Of a stretch of DNA of 64,000 bases, positions 23,401-35,031 are shown piece by piece. The stretch is from Serendipita indica DSM 11827 (Eukaryota > Basidiomycota > Agaricomycetes > Sebacinales > Serendipitaceae): NCBI GenBank assembly GCA_910890315.1, contig CAJVGD010000011.1, positions 62,001 to 126,000 of the forward strand. Direction: 5' to 3'. How positions within the stretch are numbered: the first letter of the stretch is position 1; every line of letters begins with the position of its first letter. The notes under the pieces are model-generated. The model made no database searches. It was not told where the DNA came from and saw only the letters and a program-made list of their open reading frames with translations. The position numbers and the translations under genes are program-made.

Positions 23401-24998
23401 ATGTCCCTAAAATTCATGGCCGAGCGCGTCGCACAGGGGAACAGACTCTCATACAGAGGAGCACCCTCGCAACACTCTCAGTCCTCGAGAAAGGGAAAGC
23501 GCGCCTGGCGCAAGAATGTCGACATTGACGATGTCGAGCACGGCCTCGAGGAGCTTAGAGAAGAAGAGAGAGTCCTTGGGTATGTCCTCTACAACGAAAA
23601 ACTTTACAGTTTCTCACCTTTGGCAGCGCGCCACTGCACAAAAAGGCAGACGAAGAGCTCTTCACAATCGACCTGACCGGCGACGATAAGAGTACCTACT
23701 AGATTTTAAACCAGTTTTACATACTGATTGGCTTCAGTTCGCCGGCAAGTCAAGACAAGCAAGCCCTTGACCGCATCTGTAATCCTGGCCCAGCGCTCTG
23801 CGGTCCCAGCAGTCACCTCGAAGCGTCGGCAAGATTTGAAAAAGTTTAATGTCACGCGAGAGGAAAAGGAAAGACTCCGCCGGATTGCCCACAAGCCGCG
23901 AGCAGGTCCATTCAACTCTGTCCTCGACTCGTCAGAGGTTGGCCACGGGAGTGCATTACTCGAACCGAGTGAAGCTGTCAAGAACAGTGGGACGTATGAC
24001 GTTTGGACGTCAAACGGAAGCATTCCAACTGGCGGAGTGCCCAGGGTCCGTCGGAGAATATCACTATGTCTACCCATTGACCTTTGAGTTTGTAGAAAAT
24101 TGCTCCACGGCACACCGAAATCTCCGTACCCGCTGTGTCCACACCTCATCAGGGCACCTCGTATAACCCGCCACTCACAGACTACCGTAACCTCCTCCAA
24201 GAGGCACACGAGCGAGAGGAGCGAAGAGTGGAAGAGGAGGAGCGATTGAAAGAGATTAAGCAAAAGATGGATGCCGCCCGCTACGAGGTTGGAGCCCAGG
24301 ACAAGGGAGGTGCGGAGGGAATGCTCATTGACGACGCGACAACTGTGAGCGGAGACGAAGAGGGCTCGCTACAGGAAGAGTCTGTTATGCCTAGCCGTAC
24401 GCCCACCAGGCGAAAGACGCCACAACAACGACGAAAGGCGCTTCGCGTGCTCGAAGAGGTGAGGACACTGCTACTCTTGGTATTGAATTTGACATTTTGG
24501 CAGCATCAACAACTCAAGGCACGAGCCGCTCGGAAGAAGATGCTTGTCACACTTGACCGGGCAAAGTCGCTCGCAAAGGAAATTGACAACGCTCGTACGG
24601 AGCATGAGCGCGAAGAGGCAGAGAGAAAGCTTGAGAGATTAAAGCAATTACACAAGGGTTTGATGGGGACCAGGGTTGGCAAGCATCGCGTTATCGAACC
24701 AGAGGTTGACGTCCAACTCGGGGAGGACCTGGCCGAGACACTCACTGGACTCAAGGTGCGCAAAGATCTATTAGAGGGATTGAGGTTGCCTGAACTGCTG
24801 TGTCAGACTGAAGGCAACTTGTTCCGCGACCGCTTCTTGAGCATGCAGAATCGGGCACTCATCGAGCCCCGAGCCCGAGTCGCGTACGCCGTCTTCCTTA
24901 CGAATCGCCACTTTTATACTCATATAGACTCTAGTCCGACGCGTCGCAAGCACAAAGTCAAGGAGCTCGAAAAGTTTGCATGGAAACGCTTCTCGTGA
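23401..24998 (+). CDS. NOP53: Ribosome biogenesis protein Nop53 (GLTSCR2 family)
   Basis: Six exons: 23401-23579, 23627-23691, 23738-24045, 24096-24458, 24504-24883, 24935-24998; 452 residues. Nop53 is a nucleolar factor that brings the exosome helicase Mtr4 to pre-60S particles for 3'-end processing of 5.8S rRNA. Family blocks are in order: KRAWRKNVDIDDVEHGLEEL near the start, GTSYNPPLTDYRNLL in the middle, a Lys/Glu/Arg-rich helical part (RAARKKMLVTLDRAKSL), FRDRFLSMQNRALIEPRARV, and the C-terminal KHKVKELEKFAWKRF. The 45-nt intron at 24459 keeps the frame open if retained, so retention would add 15 residues. The last intron was placed at GTACGC...CTCTAG because only this pairing keeps the conserved tail. 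Confidence 0.93.
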
Positions 24999-25727
24999 TA
25001 GACTCGAGTGTTTTATTTGTTTCTTGGACATAGATTGCTTATCTAATGAGAAGCTTGTTTCGCGCTATCGGGGAGAATGTTGACGAGAAAACGAAGCTTC
25101 ATCGCAAACACCGCCCGCTCGTTATAGGCGTGATTGGCCAACAGCCTCCCCCTCGGTAAAAATGGTTCATGTTGGCCGGGAATACATCACAAGCGCAAGT
25201 AGTCCGCACCGCCTGCATGAAGAGGACGCTGGGACAACCTCGACCTATGGATAGAGCGCCCAAAACCACCATGTGAGTCAATAAAACGCCGTAGAATATC
25301 ATGAAACTTGACATTATCCAGCGTTTGCCTCTCATAGGCTTGTTGTTTGAGCGTCCTGGAATTTCCCGAACATATATCCGGCACAGCGCGCTCTTTGCAG
25401 TTCCATTTGCCATTGCGACCGATCTTCCGGGCTGTGACTGGCAACGGACAGGTCCCATAGCTCCTCCCCCCAATCTAACGCTGTGTGGGAGACCTTTGGG
25501 TTTATATCGAATCAAGGGCCGGACTTATCGCACAAGGATATATCAGCCACTTGGTTCAGACGGACGTGTTTAATCCCTTTCCACCTTCCCAGCTCCGAAT
25601 CGTTCGGACAGAGAGACAAACGGCCATCTGGGTCCACCGTATGCCCCATCTCGGACGCCTAAAGAGCGAAATCCCATCCCCTTCACTCCACCTCTTCGAC
25701 ACTGACGCGGGTCTCAGAGCTGTCGAA
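24999..25727. other. Intergenic stretch, no gene seen
   Basis: Both strands carry overlapping open frames of 80-140 codons around 25100-25515, but none has splice sites, a family match or normal composition. The bases before 25728 keep the frame of the following gene open, so an upstream start (ATG 25641) is possible though less likely. Confidence 0.45.
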
Positions 25728-28700
25728 ATGTCTGCCTATTCAACCACTAGCACCACTATTAAATCTGCACTCAAACCATCCGCATCTGTCGGTGCACCAT
25801 TCCCAAGAGGCGCTCGCCACCAGCCCTTGGGAACGGCCAAGAACGAAATCTCGACGCGTGACATCAGTGCACTCAGACGATCTGTAACCGTGAGCAATGC
25901 ATCTGGCGCGTCCATGTTGGTGAGCGCTCTTTTATTTTTTCTCATATCACACGGCGCGCGAATGCCCGGCGCGAGCGCGCGCAGATGAACTGTAAATTGG
26001 CGGTGCTAACGCTGGCTCTCACATGCAGAGCGCACCGCGTTTGGATATTATCAAGCCTCAAAACCGTCAGGTTGGTAGCTGTCTTCTCTTCTTCTCCCCC
26101 GTTCTGGCTTTTTATGCACCATGCTCCTTCGAGCGCCAAAGAACATTGCAAAGATACTTCACAATCACTCCAATCCTACAGATAAACCTCCTTCGCCTCG
26201 CGTTCATGGGCCCGTGCGTCCCTATCCCCTTCGACGTTCTATGTGGCTGCACGCATTTCTGACACTCTACCTTTTTTTAGGTAAAACCAGATATTTCGCT
26301 AGCCGAATCATTCGAGTCTCCCCGACTCAGACTTCTCAACATTTCGCCCGCGGCCTCGACAGAGTCGGTCGTACTCAACACGACAAAGGACCTCCCGCCT
26401 GCACCATCTTCGAGCCAAAACTCCTCACCACAAAAGAAGCCTCATCTCACTGACCCTCCGCCGCGAACAGCCTCGACGCGTCGCGGACCTCCCGCGCCAA
26501 TCAGAATCCCTAATGGGCGGATACACGCACCCCCTATCATTGTCGAACGCGACGCGGACCTCGCTGATCTCGAGAACAGAATCTCCATCAGCATCCGCAC
26601 CCCGCGGGTACCGCGCAAGTCATCAAAGCGAAAGGGTTCCAAGAGCGAGCAGCAGGCTGGTGCTAAGATTATTCCCCCACCACTGCCAGAGGCCAAGATC
26701 GTGGCAACGAACGCTAGCGCTGCTCCATCCGCCTCGTCGTCTGCGCAAAACTCTAGAAGAGGTTCCTTGGCGACGAACGGGGATGATGCGATGACCGAAG
26801 CCAGCAATGACGAGTATCGGTTCTCCCTTGGATTCCTGCTGCAGCCAGACAGGACCTCGGTGATGACAACGAGGACGGGCCGTGCGGACTCGGCGACGCT
26901 CCCAGAGCTGTCCCCCTTTTTTGCAAGTGATTCATATATCCCACCTGTACCGATCATTCCTCCATCGTTGATCGGTGGAGGGATTCGGAATGCCACCGAG
27001 TCGTCGACCAAGGGCGTCAAGCCCGCCACCAAACAGCTCAAGCCTGTTGGAGGCCCAGGAGCATTTACTCCAGGAAACTCGCCGCTAGCATCAGCTTATT
27101 CACAGCTAACTGCCAACTCGCGACCATATGTATCGGATCTGAAGACTCAGACGCAGAACAAGGGGGTCTCCCAGCCAGTCGACGAGGAGGAAGACTATTC
27201 GCCGACATTCACCGCAGCGAGTCCGCTTGACTCGCCCGAGAAGAGGATTGGGGTCAACCAGCTGTCGGGGAACGTGACGGGAACGGTCATGATGAAGCCC
27301 TGGCCTTCGAGGCATACAGAGCACAACGAGACGTTGCGAAAGCAGCTCGACAAGAGCCCAGGAGTGTCCTCTGTATCGTCCATCCCTACCCCAGAACTCT
27401 CTCCAGCCACCAAGCCGGCTCCTCAGAGCTCGACTTCTTCGTCTGGTAGTAACAGTTCCATGAGCCGATACGAGGGGTCGATCAGCAACTTTGAAATTGT
27501 GACCAGAGCCACACTAGACGGCCAGCACCACAGTCGCTCTGCTAATGCTATTCAGCAGCGCCATCGCGAAGTTCCGCAGACGGCTGTGCCGATGTCGGCG
27601 GTCAGCCCCGGCCTGTCAACAGCATCGATCGATCAATACCTCGACATTATTACGTTTGGACCCAAGCCCAATAACCCACCACTATTTATCACCGACGAAG
27701 GAGCAGAGGATGCATCAAAAGCAAAGTCAACTCCAGCCGCGTTCCTAACAAAGGAAGGGGTCCCCAACAAATCAACTTTTGCTCCGAATCATCCTAAAGA
27801 GACGGTCGTTGAGCCGCCCAAGCCCGCTGAGCCACGAAAGCTCAAGTTTCCGCCACTGGAACCTTCAGAACCGGTAGCTGAGCCAATATTATCTGCACTC
27901 AGAGAGCGGAGGCCAAGCTTACCATCTCCTTCCGGCAACATCTCCCCCAATGCTTTGGAACGACGCCCCTCAGCACCGTCTCCGTTGACTGGGGGTCCGA
28001 CAGCGATTCTATTCACTCCATCGGCCCATCAGCCTCTGCATGCTGCACTTAGTGGCTATAGCTCCTCTGGTCTGTTTCTTGCATTTATTCCTTGCTCTTG
28101 CTAACGAGATATTAGGCTTCGGCAGCTTTTCGTTAATGGGGACGGGATCTAAATTGCGCGCAGTGGATGATCAGGGCTTCCGCGTCTCGAATCTCTCCAT
28201 CAAGACCGACCACATTCGTAGTGCACTTGCAAAGGCTCCACTTGTCCCCTATACACCTTTCTCTCAAGGCTCGGATGCATTTAGTCCAGGAACAGCACTC
28301 ATTTCTGCTCCAATAGCCGTGTCGCGAGCACCAATCAAGTCTGCCGTTCCTCCTACGAGTGCCCTCTCGACTGCTGCCCCTGTCAAGCTAGCGACTCGCT
28401 CCCGTACTCGACCCCCCAGCGGCCCCAGACAACAACGCAGTGTATCTGCGTCCAAGGCTACTGGGTCCAGGCATAAAGAGCCGGTACCCCCTCTTCCTTC
28501 CCTGGATCCCAAAGTCCTCAAGAGCGTTCGCTCGCGTGCGAACACGAGCACGTCTGTTGTTGACTTGCACACGTCGCTCATCTCAATCCCGACGACACCA
28601 AGCTTTGAGACAGGCTTGATACCTTTCAAGGGGTTGACCTTGGATGTTGCAAAATGGACGTTCAGCCAGGAAGAGCTTCAAGAAATCTCGAGACGTGCAA

Positions 28701-30144
28701 TCTGCCAGTCTGCAGACCCACTTGCCATCCGATTGGTCCCTGCCAAAATCTTGGATGAGGATGTACCGGCCGAGATGGAAAAGCTCGAACTCAGGAGAGA
28801 GGAACTAAAGGCAGATTACAAGTATCACCACCGACGCCGCGTTGCGATCCTCGGCTTGCTCAACGCGTTGACCGAGGCGATGGACAATCCAACCTCCTCC
28901 GGAAGTAACAGTCCCTCTGCCTCGATGGCTCGTCTTCTCGACGAGTTGAGAGAGGTGGGAATCAAGGCGGACAAAGTCTGCGAGGAGCTTTACAACGTGT
29001 GTGATCAAATCAACCAAATGCACGCGCTGCAGGACTGTCATGCTTCCTCCGCACTCGCTATGGCGCTGAGAAAAATCAATGCTAGCTACCTCAAAAGTAC
29101 CGCCGAGGCCACGGACATGAAGGCACAGATCGTCTACTTGACTGGCGAACGCGAAGAAGCATGGGCCATGGCGGAGAGCCTAGAAAAGGAGCTCAATGAA
29201 GTCAAAGCACAGCTTGAGGCAGAAAAGGCGAAGGTTGTTGCTGCTGCTGCCTCTACGGTCCCCACCGCTCCTGTAGGCACTGAGCCTGAGGCAGTCTTCT
29301 CGCCACCAATTATGCCTTTCAAACGAGGAGACGCGACGCCCAGCACAGCCGTTCCGCAGAGTGCCGATATTATTGAGGACGCGCCATTGACAGGAAGCCG
29401 CGTGCTGGCTGCACGCAAGGTCAGCACTCGACGAGCGAAAGCCGGTCTACGAGCGGCGAGACAATCGGTCATTAGTCCTCTCCGCTTCTCTGCTCTTCAC
29501 ACGGGGTTCTCCATTTCGTCGGCATTCAGCGACGCGCACCCTCAACCATCGGCTGCTCCTGTTCCTCCAGTACCAGCGATTCACTCTGCTGCCTTGACCT
29601 CTGCAGGTGCAAGCGCCTTTAGCACGGGACGTCGTTCACGTCGCTCCGAATCACTTTCTGGAACACCGGGTACAGCCGCATCCTCACGTGAGCTGATGAA
29701 TGCTCAGAATGAGCTACTGCAGATGCTCGGTGTACCAGTTCAAGGATTATCGGCACACGGTTTCCGCAGAACACGGTCGTTCTCGGACGCAGATGTCAGA
29801 GCGTCAATGCTCCCTCCGAGCCCTCCTCCGGCAGGCCTCGCCACCACAATGGCAAAGCAGTTACAGTTGGCCGATAAGACGGATTCTGTCATGATCTCGT
29901 CGTTTCATAACCGTGAAAGTCGTATTACGAGCGTCTATGGTGCATATTTGTCTCGAAGAAATACGGCATTCGCTGCGAATAAGCGTAGGCAGACCCGGGC
30001 GAGTGGCTGGGGTGTTGATGCTATCTATGATGGCATCCTTGATGACGTAAGTCTTGTCAATTTTTGTGGGTGGAGTCGGTCCTGATAACCTTTCTTTAGC
30101 CTGCTACCCTATTTGCTGTTGTTAAACCCTCTCTTCAACGATAA
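25728..30144 (+). CDS. Large protein with central coiled coil, unknown
   Basis: Six exons: 25728-25919, 26029-26074, 26134-26213, 26281-28069, 28116-30046, 30100-30144; 1,360 residues, in phase. The start is MSAYSTTSTTIKSALKPS. Residues up to about 900 are mostly disordered, Ser/Pro-rich, with basic spots (RVPRKSSKRKGSKS). Residues about 920-1075 are long helices likely to form a coiled coil (EMEKLELRREELKADY, ELREVGIKADKVCEELYNV, EREEAWAMAESLEKELNEVK). The tail is again disordered with a run RTRSFSDADVRASMLPPSPP. Exons 2-4 are short, and intron 3 was placed at GTGCGT (26214) by phase. A cytoskeletal or scaffold role is a guess from the coiled coil alone. Confidence 0.75.
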
Positions 30145-30835
30145 GGACTCGGATTCGTTCAGAACACTAGCCGCTCATTTGCAACTTCAATTCTCTCGTC
30201 TCATTGCTCACCCACTCATTGCCTAACATTATTACGCGACGTGTACAACACCTCTACATAGCATATCATCACTGTACACTATATCAAGGATACTGGAGAC
30301 CTTTTGCATCACACATTGATCATACCATGAGGGCATCGAAACTCGGAGCCAACCTATTAATTGACTTCGGCGGTGTAGCACAACCACTTCGGGAATTCAA
30401 GAACGCTTATTTGAGCGCATCGCATACCAAACTCTTCTCTAATTGCTCCAAAATCAGCTGTCGTTCGTCACCGCAGCCCAGAGAAAGAGCCAACATCGGG
30501 ATCTGGAACACGAAAACGCAGATAGACGTCATACAATGCATAATTTATGCGACATTGCTTCTCTATTCACCAACAAATGGCTTTGCTAAGCTATGTGTTC
30601 CCGCCATGGGCCTACCGAGAACTCGGCAGCTTCGCGTGGTGGTGCATGAACGAATTTCGGGTGACATGTCAAGTTATTTGTCAATTTGAGATAGTTCTGA
30701 CTAATCCTGGTGCTGAGGGAACGAGATTTCGGTCTGATTCAACAGCGAAAGCCATTACCGTGCCCGAGCATCATCTCAGCGAAAGAACGGCGTGATTTCG
30801 TAAGGGTGCCCTTCTGACCTATGAACGAAGGCAGA
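30145..30835. other. Intergenic stretch, no gene seen
   Basis: Holds the 3' flank of the coiled-coil gene and the upstream region of the reductase. A 161-codon open frame at 30204-30689 has no splice sites, family match or protein-like pattern and was not accepted. Confidence 0.5.
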
Positions 30836-30842
30836 TATAAAG
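30836..30842 (+). promoter_or_regulatory. TATA box of the reductase gene
   Basis: TATAAAG lies 64 bases before the ATG at 30900, at a usual distance for a short 5' leader. Confidence 0.6.
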
Positions 30843-30899
30843 AGGACCATCCAAAGGCAGTCACATCATTATCACCACTACCCTCAAAAGATATTGGAC

Positions 30900-32320
30900 A
30901 TGGGACTACCACCCACGCACAGAGCCCTTGTTGTCGTAGAGGCGGGCAAGGTTGGCATTAATCAACAACCTCTCCCGAAATACGGCGACGAGGAAATACT
31001 GGTCAAAGTCAAAGCCGTTGCGATTAACCCAACGGACTGGAAGGTTTTTACGACGCCTTCGTCGTTGTTTATTTGCTGATATGATATGTAGCATGTTGAC
31101 CGTTTTCTCAAACCTGGCCAATCCATTGGCTGCGACTTCTCCGGCGACGTAGTAGCGGTCGGTCGCGACGCAGCAAGCAAGATATCTGTTGGAGATGCTG
31201 TCGCCGGTTTTACTCGTGGAGGGTTTGTAATTGGTGATAATGGTGCATTCCAAGGCGAGTCAGTGAATTTTGGCTGTTTGTGTGTCTGACGTTCACCTTA
31301 GAGTACGTCATGACATATCCCGAGAATGTAAGTGTAATGCGAGAATCCTATGACGTCTTACATGATTTCAGGTTTGGCACAAGCCGGCTTCCTTGCCCTA
31401 CGAGGAAGCAGCTCCTATGGGCGGAATTGCTTTTTCAACTGCTGTTTGCGTAAGGATCGCATTGGGGGTACAGCGGTTATTTACTCGATTTTCAGGCGCT
31501 CCATACTGTACTTGATCTTCCTTATGAGACGTCCAAGCCTCAACCGGTGTGTGATATTCTTCGAGCTACTGGTTTATACTCAATTAAAGTGTAGATTCTT
31601 ATCTGGTCCGGTGCTACAGGTGCTACTAGCTTTTGTCCACTCACCGTCGCTAACGACTATCAGGGGTCGGGATGTATGCCATCAAACTTGCGACTCTAGC
31701 AGGCTTCAAGGTAGTGACAACTGCATCTGAGAAGAACTGGGACCTTGTCAAATCTCTTGGTGCAGAAGCAGTCTTCGACTACAAGGATCCAGAGGTCGTC
31801 GAGAAGATCAAAAACTGGGTGAATGAGAGCGGCCAGGGACCATTGAAGAAAGCACTCAACGCTGTCTCTACACCTGACAGCACTGCTCAATGCGCCGTTC
31901 TTGTAGGTGCAGGTGGGAGTGTTGTGACCCTTCGTATGTGCAATATAGGTGTGACGGAGATAAAACTGACCTTTCCAAGTACCAGTGCCCAATGATTTGG
32001 ATCCGAAAGGGGCAGAAGTCAAGTTTATGCTTGTCTATCGTGCGCTGAAGCAGAATGGTGTCGAAGCGCGTCGGCGAATGTGCGAGTGGACTGAAGAGGA
32101 TGTCCTCGCCGCAAAGACACGGAACCCGACATACATCGAAAATAACGCAAAGTTACGTGAGTGGAATCAGAGGATGCCTTCGCTCATCGAGAGCGGCAAA
32201 CTCCCTAAGGGGCTTGTTCCTCTGAAGATTTACCAAGGGATGGAGAAGCTGCCCGAGGCTATTGACTATGCTCGACTGGGAAGAGTCAGTGGAGAGAAAC
32301 TTGTCGTTATATTCGATTAG
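30900..32320 (+). CDS. Medium-chain reductase, paralogue of the gene at 1811
   Basis: Eight exons: 30900-31043, 31092-31254, 31302-31327, 31372-31449, 31496-31546, 31595-31619, 31664-31933, 31986-32320; 363 residues. All seven introns sit at the same codon positions as in the gene at 1811, and six exons have the same length or differ by one codon. The GroES-like part (THRALVVVEAGKVGI, NPTDWK, GCDFSGDV) and Rossmann motif GATGVGMYAIKLA near residue 160 are kept. Intron 2 again needs a GC donor (GCGAGT); intron 6 has a normal GT donor here. The last exon is longer, with an inserted segment rich in charged residues (EWTEEDVLAAKTRNPTY). A TATA box suggests regulated expression. Substrate unknown. 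Confidence 0.9.
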
Positions 32321-32798
32321 ACACGAGTACGGTCTCACCCTCCTGCAATCAATCTATTTTCTCGTGCGAACTTGTCCCTTTTCCACGACACATCGGATCC
32401 GCCGCTGTCACAGGTCACTACTGAGACGCAGCCCTCTTCTTGACGGTGTATTCATGGAGATCTATCCACGGAGCCATTATCGCGTCCAGCCCTTGAATTT
32501 CCGTTCGAGCGGGCAAATCCCGCATCAACGCTATTCTACACGGAAGATTGATCCATTCTCGTGAAAAGGATACCCTCCCTTAGTTCTTACTGTTGGGGTA
32601 TCTGGGGCCTGCGCGGGCCGTGGTTCAGCTCGAGTCTGACATTTGATCCCTGACTGTCATTCCGGTGTTTTTCTACGGCGGAGATGGACGATTGCAGGCA
32701 TGCATGGTCAAGTTGTGGGCGAATAAGGGTGCGCCCCTAGGCCAGCAAGAATAATTACCGGTCGGTAGCACATGCGAGTATTTTTAGGTCGGTTTGGA
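32321..32798. other. Intergenic region with promoter repeat
   Basis: No gene is seen. The block around 32645-32690 (CCCTGACTGTCATTCC, then CGGCGGAGATG) is echoed upstream of the next gene at 33625-33670, so the promoter was duplicated together with the gene. Confidence 0.5.
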
Positions 32799-32805
32799 TA
32801 TAAAT
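32799..32805 (+). promoter_or_regulatory. TATA box of secreted protein gene 1
   Basis: TATAAAT lies 51 bases before the ATG at 32850. The paralogue downstream has TATAAGA at almost the same distance. Confidence 0.65.
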
Positions 32806-32849
32806 CACACCCTTCTTGTCGTGAGGGCCCCAAGGCTCCTTTAACGAAG

Positions 32850-33347
32850 ATGAAGTGGTCTGTTCTCACTCTCCTCAGTGCTGCGTCGTTCGTGTACGGG
32901 CAAGCGTACGTTCCTTTCTATTTTTTTTCATTGGCTTATCTTCCTGGTGCAGCGCAATTCTACCGTGTAAGACGGCGACCACGGTGATATATCCTCCTTG
33001 CCCCGCTATTCTCTGCATCAAGCCTACCACTACCACTGTCACACAAACAGTTACGTCGACACATTCCGTCACGCTCCCAAAGACGTGCCCTCCTCTCACG
33101 GTCTACCCATTGCCAGAAACGATGAAGAAAAGGGAGGCATATCCCACAACTACCGCTGGCCCGTAAGTCACTACTTGGAAATTATAATATAATGCTGATC
33201 GTTGGGTACAGAACCCCCTGTCTTCCCCTGACGACGACATTGACTTATACCAAACCCTGTCCAACGTGTACAACCTTGGTGACTACTACGGAAACGACGA
33301 CTGTCCACAAGACGAAGATAGTACCAAGGATTTGCCCTCTTGCGTGA
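32850..33347 (+). CDS. Small secreted Cys/Thr-rich protein with internal KR-EA site (copy 1)
   Basis: Exons 32850-32905, 32953-33162, 33212-33347; 133 residues. A signal peptide (MKWSVLTLLSAASFVYGQ) is followed by two similar modules. Each has four cysteines in a C...CP..C...C layout and a Thr/Val-rich middle (TTTTVTQTVTST; TTLVTTTETTTV). Between them is MKKREAYP: a dibasic Lys-Arg followed by Glu-Ala, the kind of site that Kex2 and a Ste13-type dipeptidase cut. If processed so, module 2 would be released as a separate Cys4 peptide of about 50 residues. The exons follow the modules loosely (intron 2 falls just after the site). The Thr-rich parts may carry O-glycans. Copy 2 lies 0.5 kb downstream. 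Function unknown; effector, wall protein or signal peptide are all possible. Confidence 0.8.
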
Positions 33348-33821
33348 CCCATGTTGGGGGTGAGGCCTCTATCACTCGTCCAGAATAGTACCTAGTTGTC
33401 ACTAGACGAATTTGCAGTTGCCATGGCAATTATTGACCTACAGAAGGTTCTGCATTACCCAACCCATTTCTTTCTGTGTGTAGAATACAGGCTAGGATGA
33501 AGAGGAACCAAATTCCCATTTTTTTACTGCCATGCCCTTCTATGCTATCAAAGGGCTCTTATGTGATTGCATCAACGTGTTGTAGAGGAGCACGCATTAG
33601 TTCTTAGTTGTCTAACTCGAATCAATCCCCGGCTGTCATGGGGTTGTCCATCCTTCACGGCGGAGATGTGTGAGTTTAGATGCGATAGAATAGGATAAAC
33701 AGCCAATAGGATATTCTATGACCAGTTGAATGATGTATGAAGCGAAGGTTTCCCTATGATAGCCCGGTAAATATACCCGCACTCCAAGATGGAATTCCTG
33801 GCACGTCTTGGCAGAGTTGGA
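33348..33821. other. Intergenic region with duplicated promoter
   Basis: No gene is seen. Contains the second copy of the CGGCGGAGATG promoter block (about 33657-33667) also found before copy 1. Confidence 0.5.
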
Positions 33822-33828
33822 TATAAGA
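33822..33828 (+). promoter_or_regulatory. TATA box of secreted protein gene 2
   Basis: TATAAGA lies 54 bases before the ATG at 33876, matching the spacing of copy 1. Confidence 0.6.
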
Positions 33829-33875
33829 GGAGGCTCCTTTGGTCACCAAACATTCCCGGAGTCCTTTGTAAGAAG

Positions 33876-34392
33876 ATGAAGTGGTCTGCGCTCGCTCTAC
33901 TTGGTCTTGGTGCATTCGTACACGGTCAAACGTGCGACTTATTCTCTTATCTCTTTCTTTACTCATCATTTTGCTATAGGGCAATCCAGCCGTGTGCGAC
34001 GGCCATCACCAATGTGTATCCGTACCCATGCCCTCTAGTGCTCTGTGTCTCTCCGACTCCAACCACAGTCACAAAAACCATTACATCGACACATTCTGTC
34101 ACACTCCCGACCAAGTGTCCTCCTCTCACATTCTACCCATTGACCGAGACGCTGAAGAAACGGGAAGCAGAAGCTGCATACTCCACTGCAGTCATCCGCC
34201 CGTGAGTTGCTAATAGGATGGACTGGACAATTCCGCGCTGACATGTTTGGGTCCAGAACCGTTTGCCTTCCACTCACGACGACATTGACCCGTACCAAAC
34301 CATGCCCCGGGTGCCCCACCGCGACAGCCACAACAGTTACCGCAACTGCTCACACGACCAAAATCGTGCCAAGGCCTTGTCTTTTCGCATGA
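33876..34392 (+). CDS. Small secreted Cys/Thr-rich protein with internal KR-EAEA site (copy 2)
   Basis: Exons 33876-33931, 33980-34201, 34257-34392; 137 residues. First and last exons have exactly the lengths of copy 1 (56 and 136 nt). Signal peptide MKWSALALLGLGAFVHGQ, then module 1 (PCATAITNVYPYPCPLVLC ... KCPPL), the site LKKREAEAAYS, and module 2 (VCLPLTTTLTRTKPCPGC ... PRPCLFA). The eight cysteines are all kept. The site here reads KR-EAEA, identical to the Kex2/Ste13 junction of the yeast alpha-factor precursor. The two copies differ at many silent and replacement sites, so the duplication is not very recent and the kept features are probably selected. No known family was recognised. 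Confidence 0.8.
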
Positions 34393-34989
34393 GTCGATCG
34401 TGTCCAGTCAATGGCTGGTGGGCTCGATTGAGTAGGTCGTAGAAAGTTGTTAAACCTATAGTGAGATTCGGAGACCTGGACAAATGAAAGATTGAAATGG
34501 CCCCATCTCACTCGACCAACTTATACTGCGTGTTGAAAATATTGGAATGAACGCAGCTAAGTCTGAGTCAGCTGCTTGATAGCGAATCCTGCATTCATAG
34601 GACTGATGAACAGAAAGAGATGTAGTTAGTACGGCGAGAAAGACAGACACGACGCGATTAGTTGACTGGTTGCTCTAAGTTGCCTTCGAGTGCTCTAGGC
34701 AAGAATACCAACCGACGTGAACGTAGAATATTCAGGTCATACTTGATATTTACTTCTGTCAGACGTCGGTGTTACCACGGATATCTTAGTCTCTTCTTCA
34801 ACATTGGTTTTTTTTTGGACAGTGCACCATGAATCAAGAGGCGGCAGTCCTTGAACAGCGCTTCCCGCAGTATCAGACTCAACCCGACCTCAGGGATATT
34901 GACAGACACCAGGGCCTAGGTGGCAGCGTTGAGAATGTCGATGCGCTATTTCTGCACATCTATTGCCATATTTCGAGTTCTTAGAAACG
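34393..34989. other. Intergenic stretch, no gene seen
   Basis: The 3' flank of the second secreted gene and the upstream region of the decayed peptidase copy. No supported coding frame. Confidence 0.45.
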
Positions 34990-34996
34990 TATAAAG
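34990..34996 (+). promoter_or_regulatory. TATA box of the decayed peptidase copy
   Basis: TATAAAG stands 42 bases before the old start region at 35032, like the TATA boxes of the two downstream copies (39 and 36 bases from their ATG). Confidence 0.5.
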
Positions 34997-35031
34997 AGAG
35001 GGCGCTGGGTTCAGCATTGCCCTGGAGTACC

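Noticed and set aside
25099-25515. 138-codon minus frame between NOP53 and the coiled-coil gene
   Set aside because: Overlaps other equally long frames on both strands; odd composition and no family or splice support.
30204-30689. 161-codon plus frame in the intergenic region
   Set aside because: No signal peptide, domain or splice sites; composition unlike neighbours.
1811-32320. A biosynthetic cluster around the two reductases
   Set aside because: The genes between and beside them (dehydrogenase of lysine breakdown, NLR, NOP53, FHA protein) include no polyketide, terpene or peptide synthase, so no cluster is supported.
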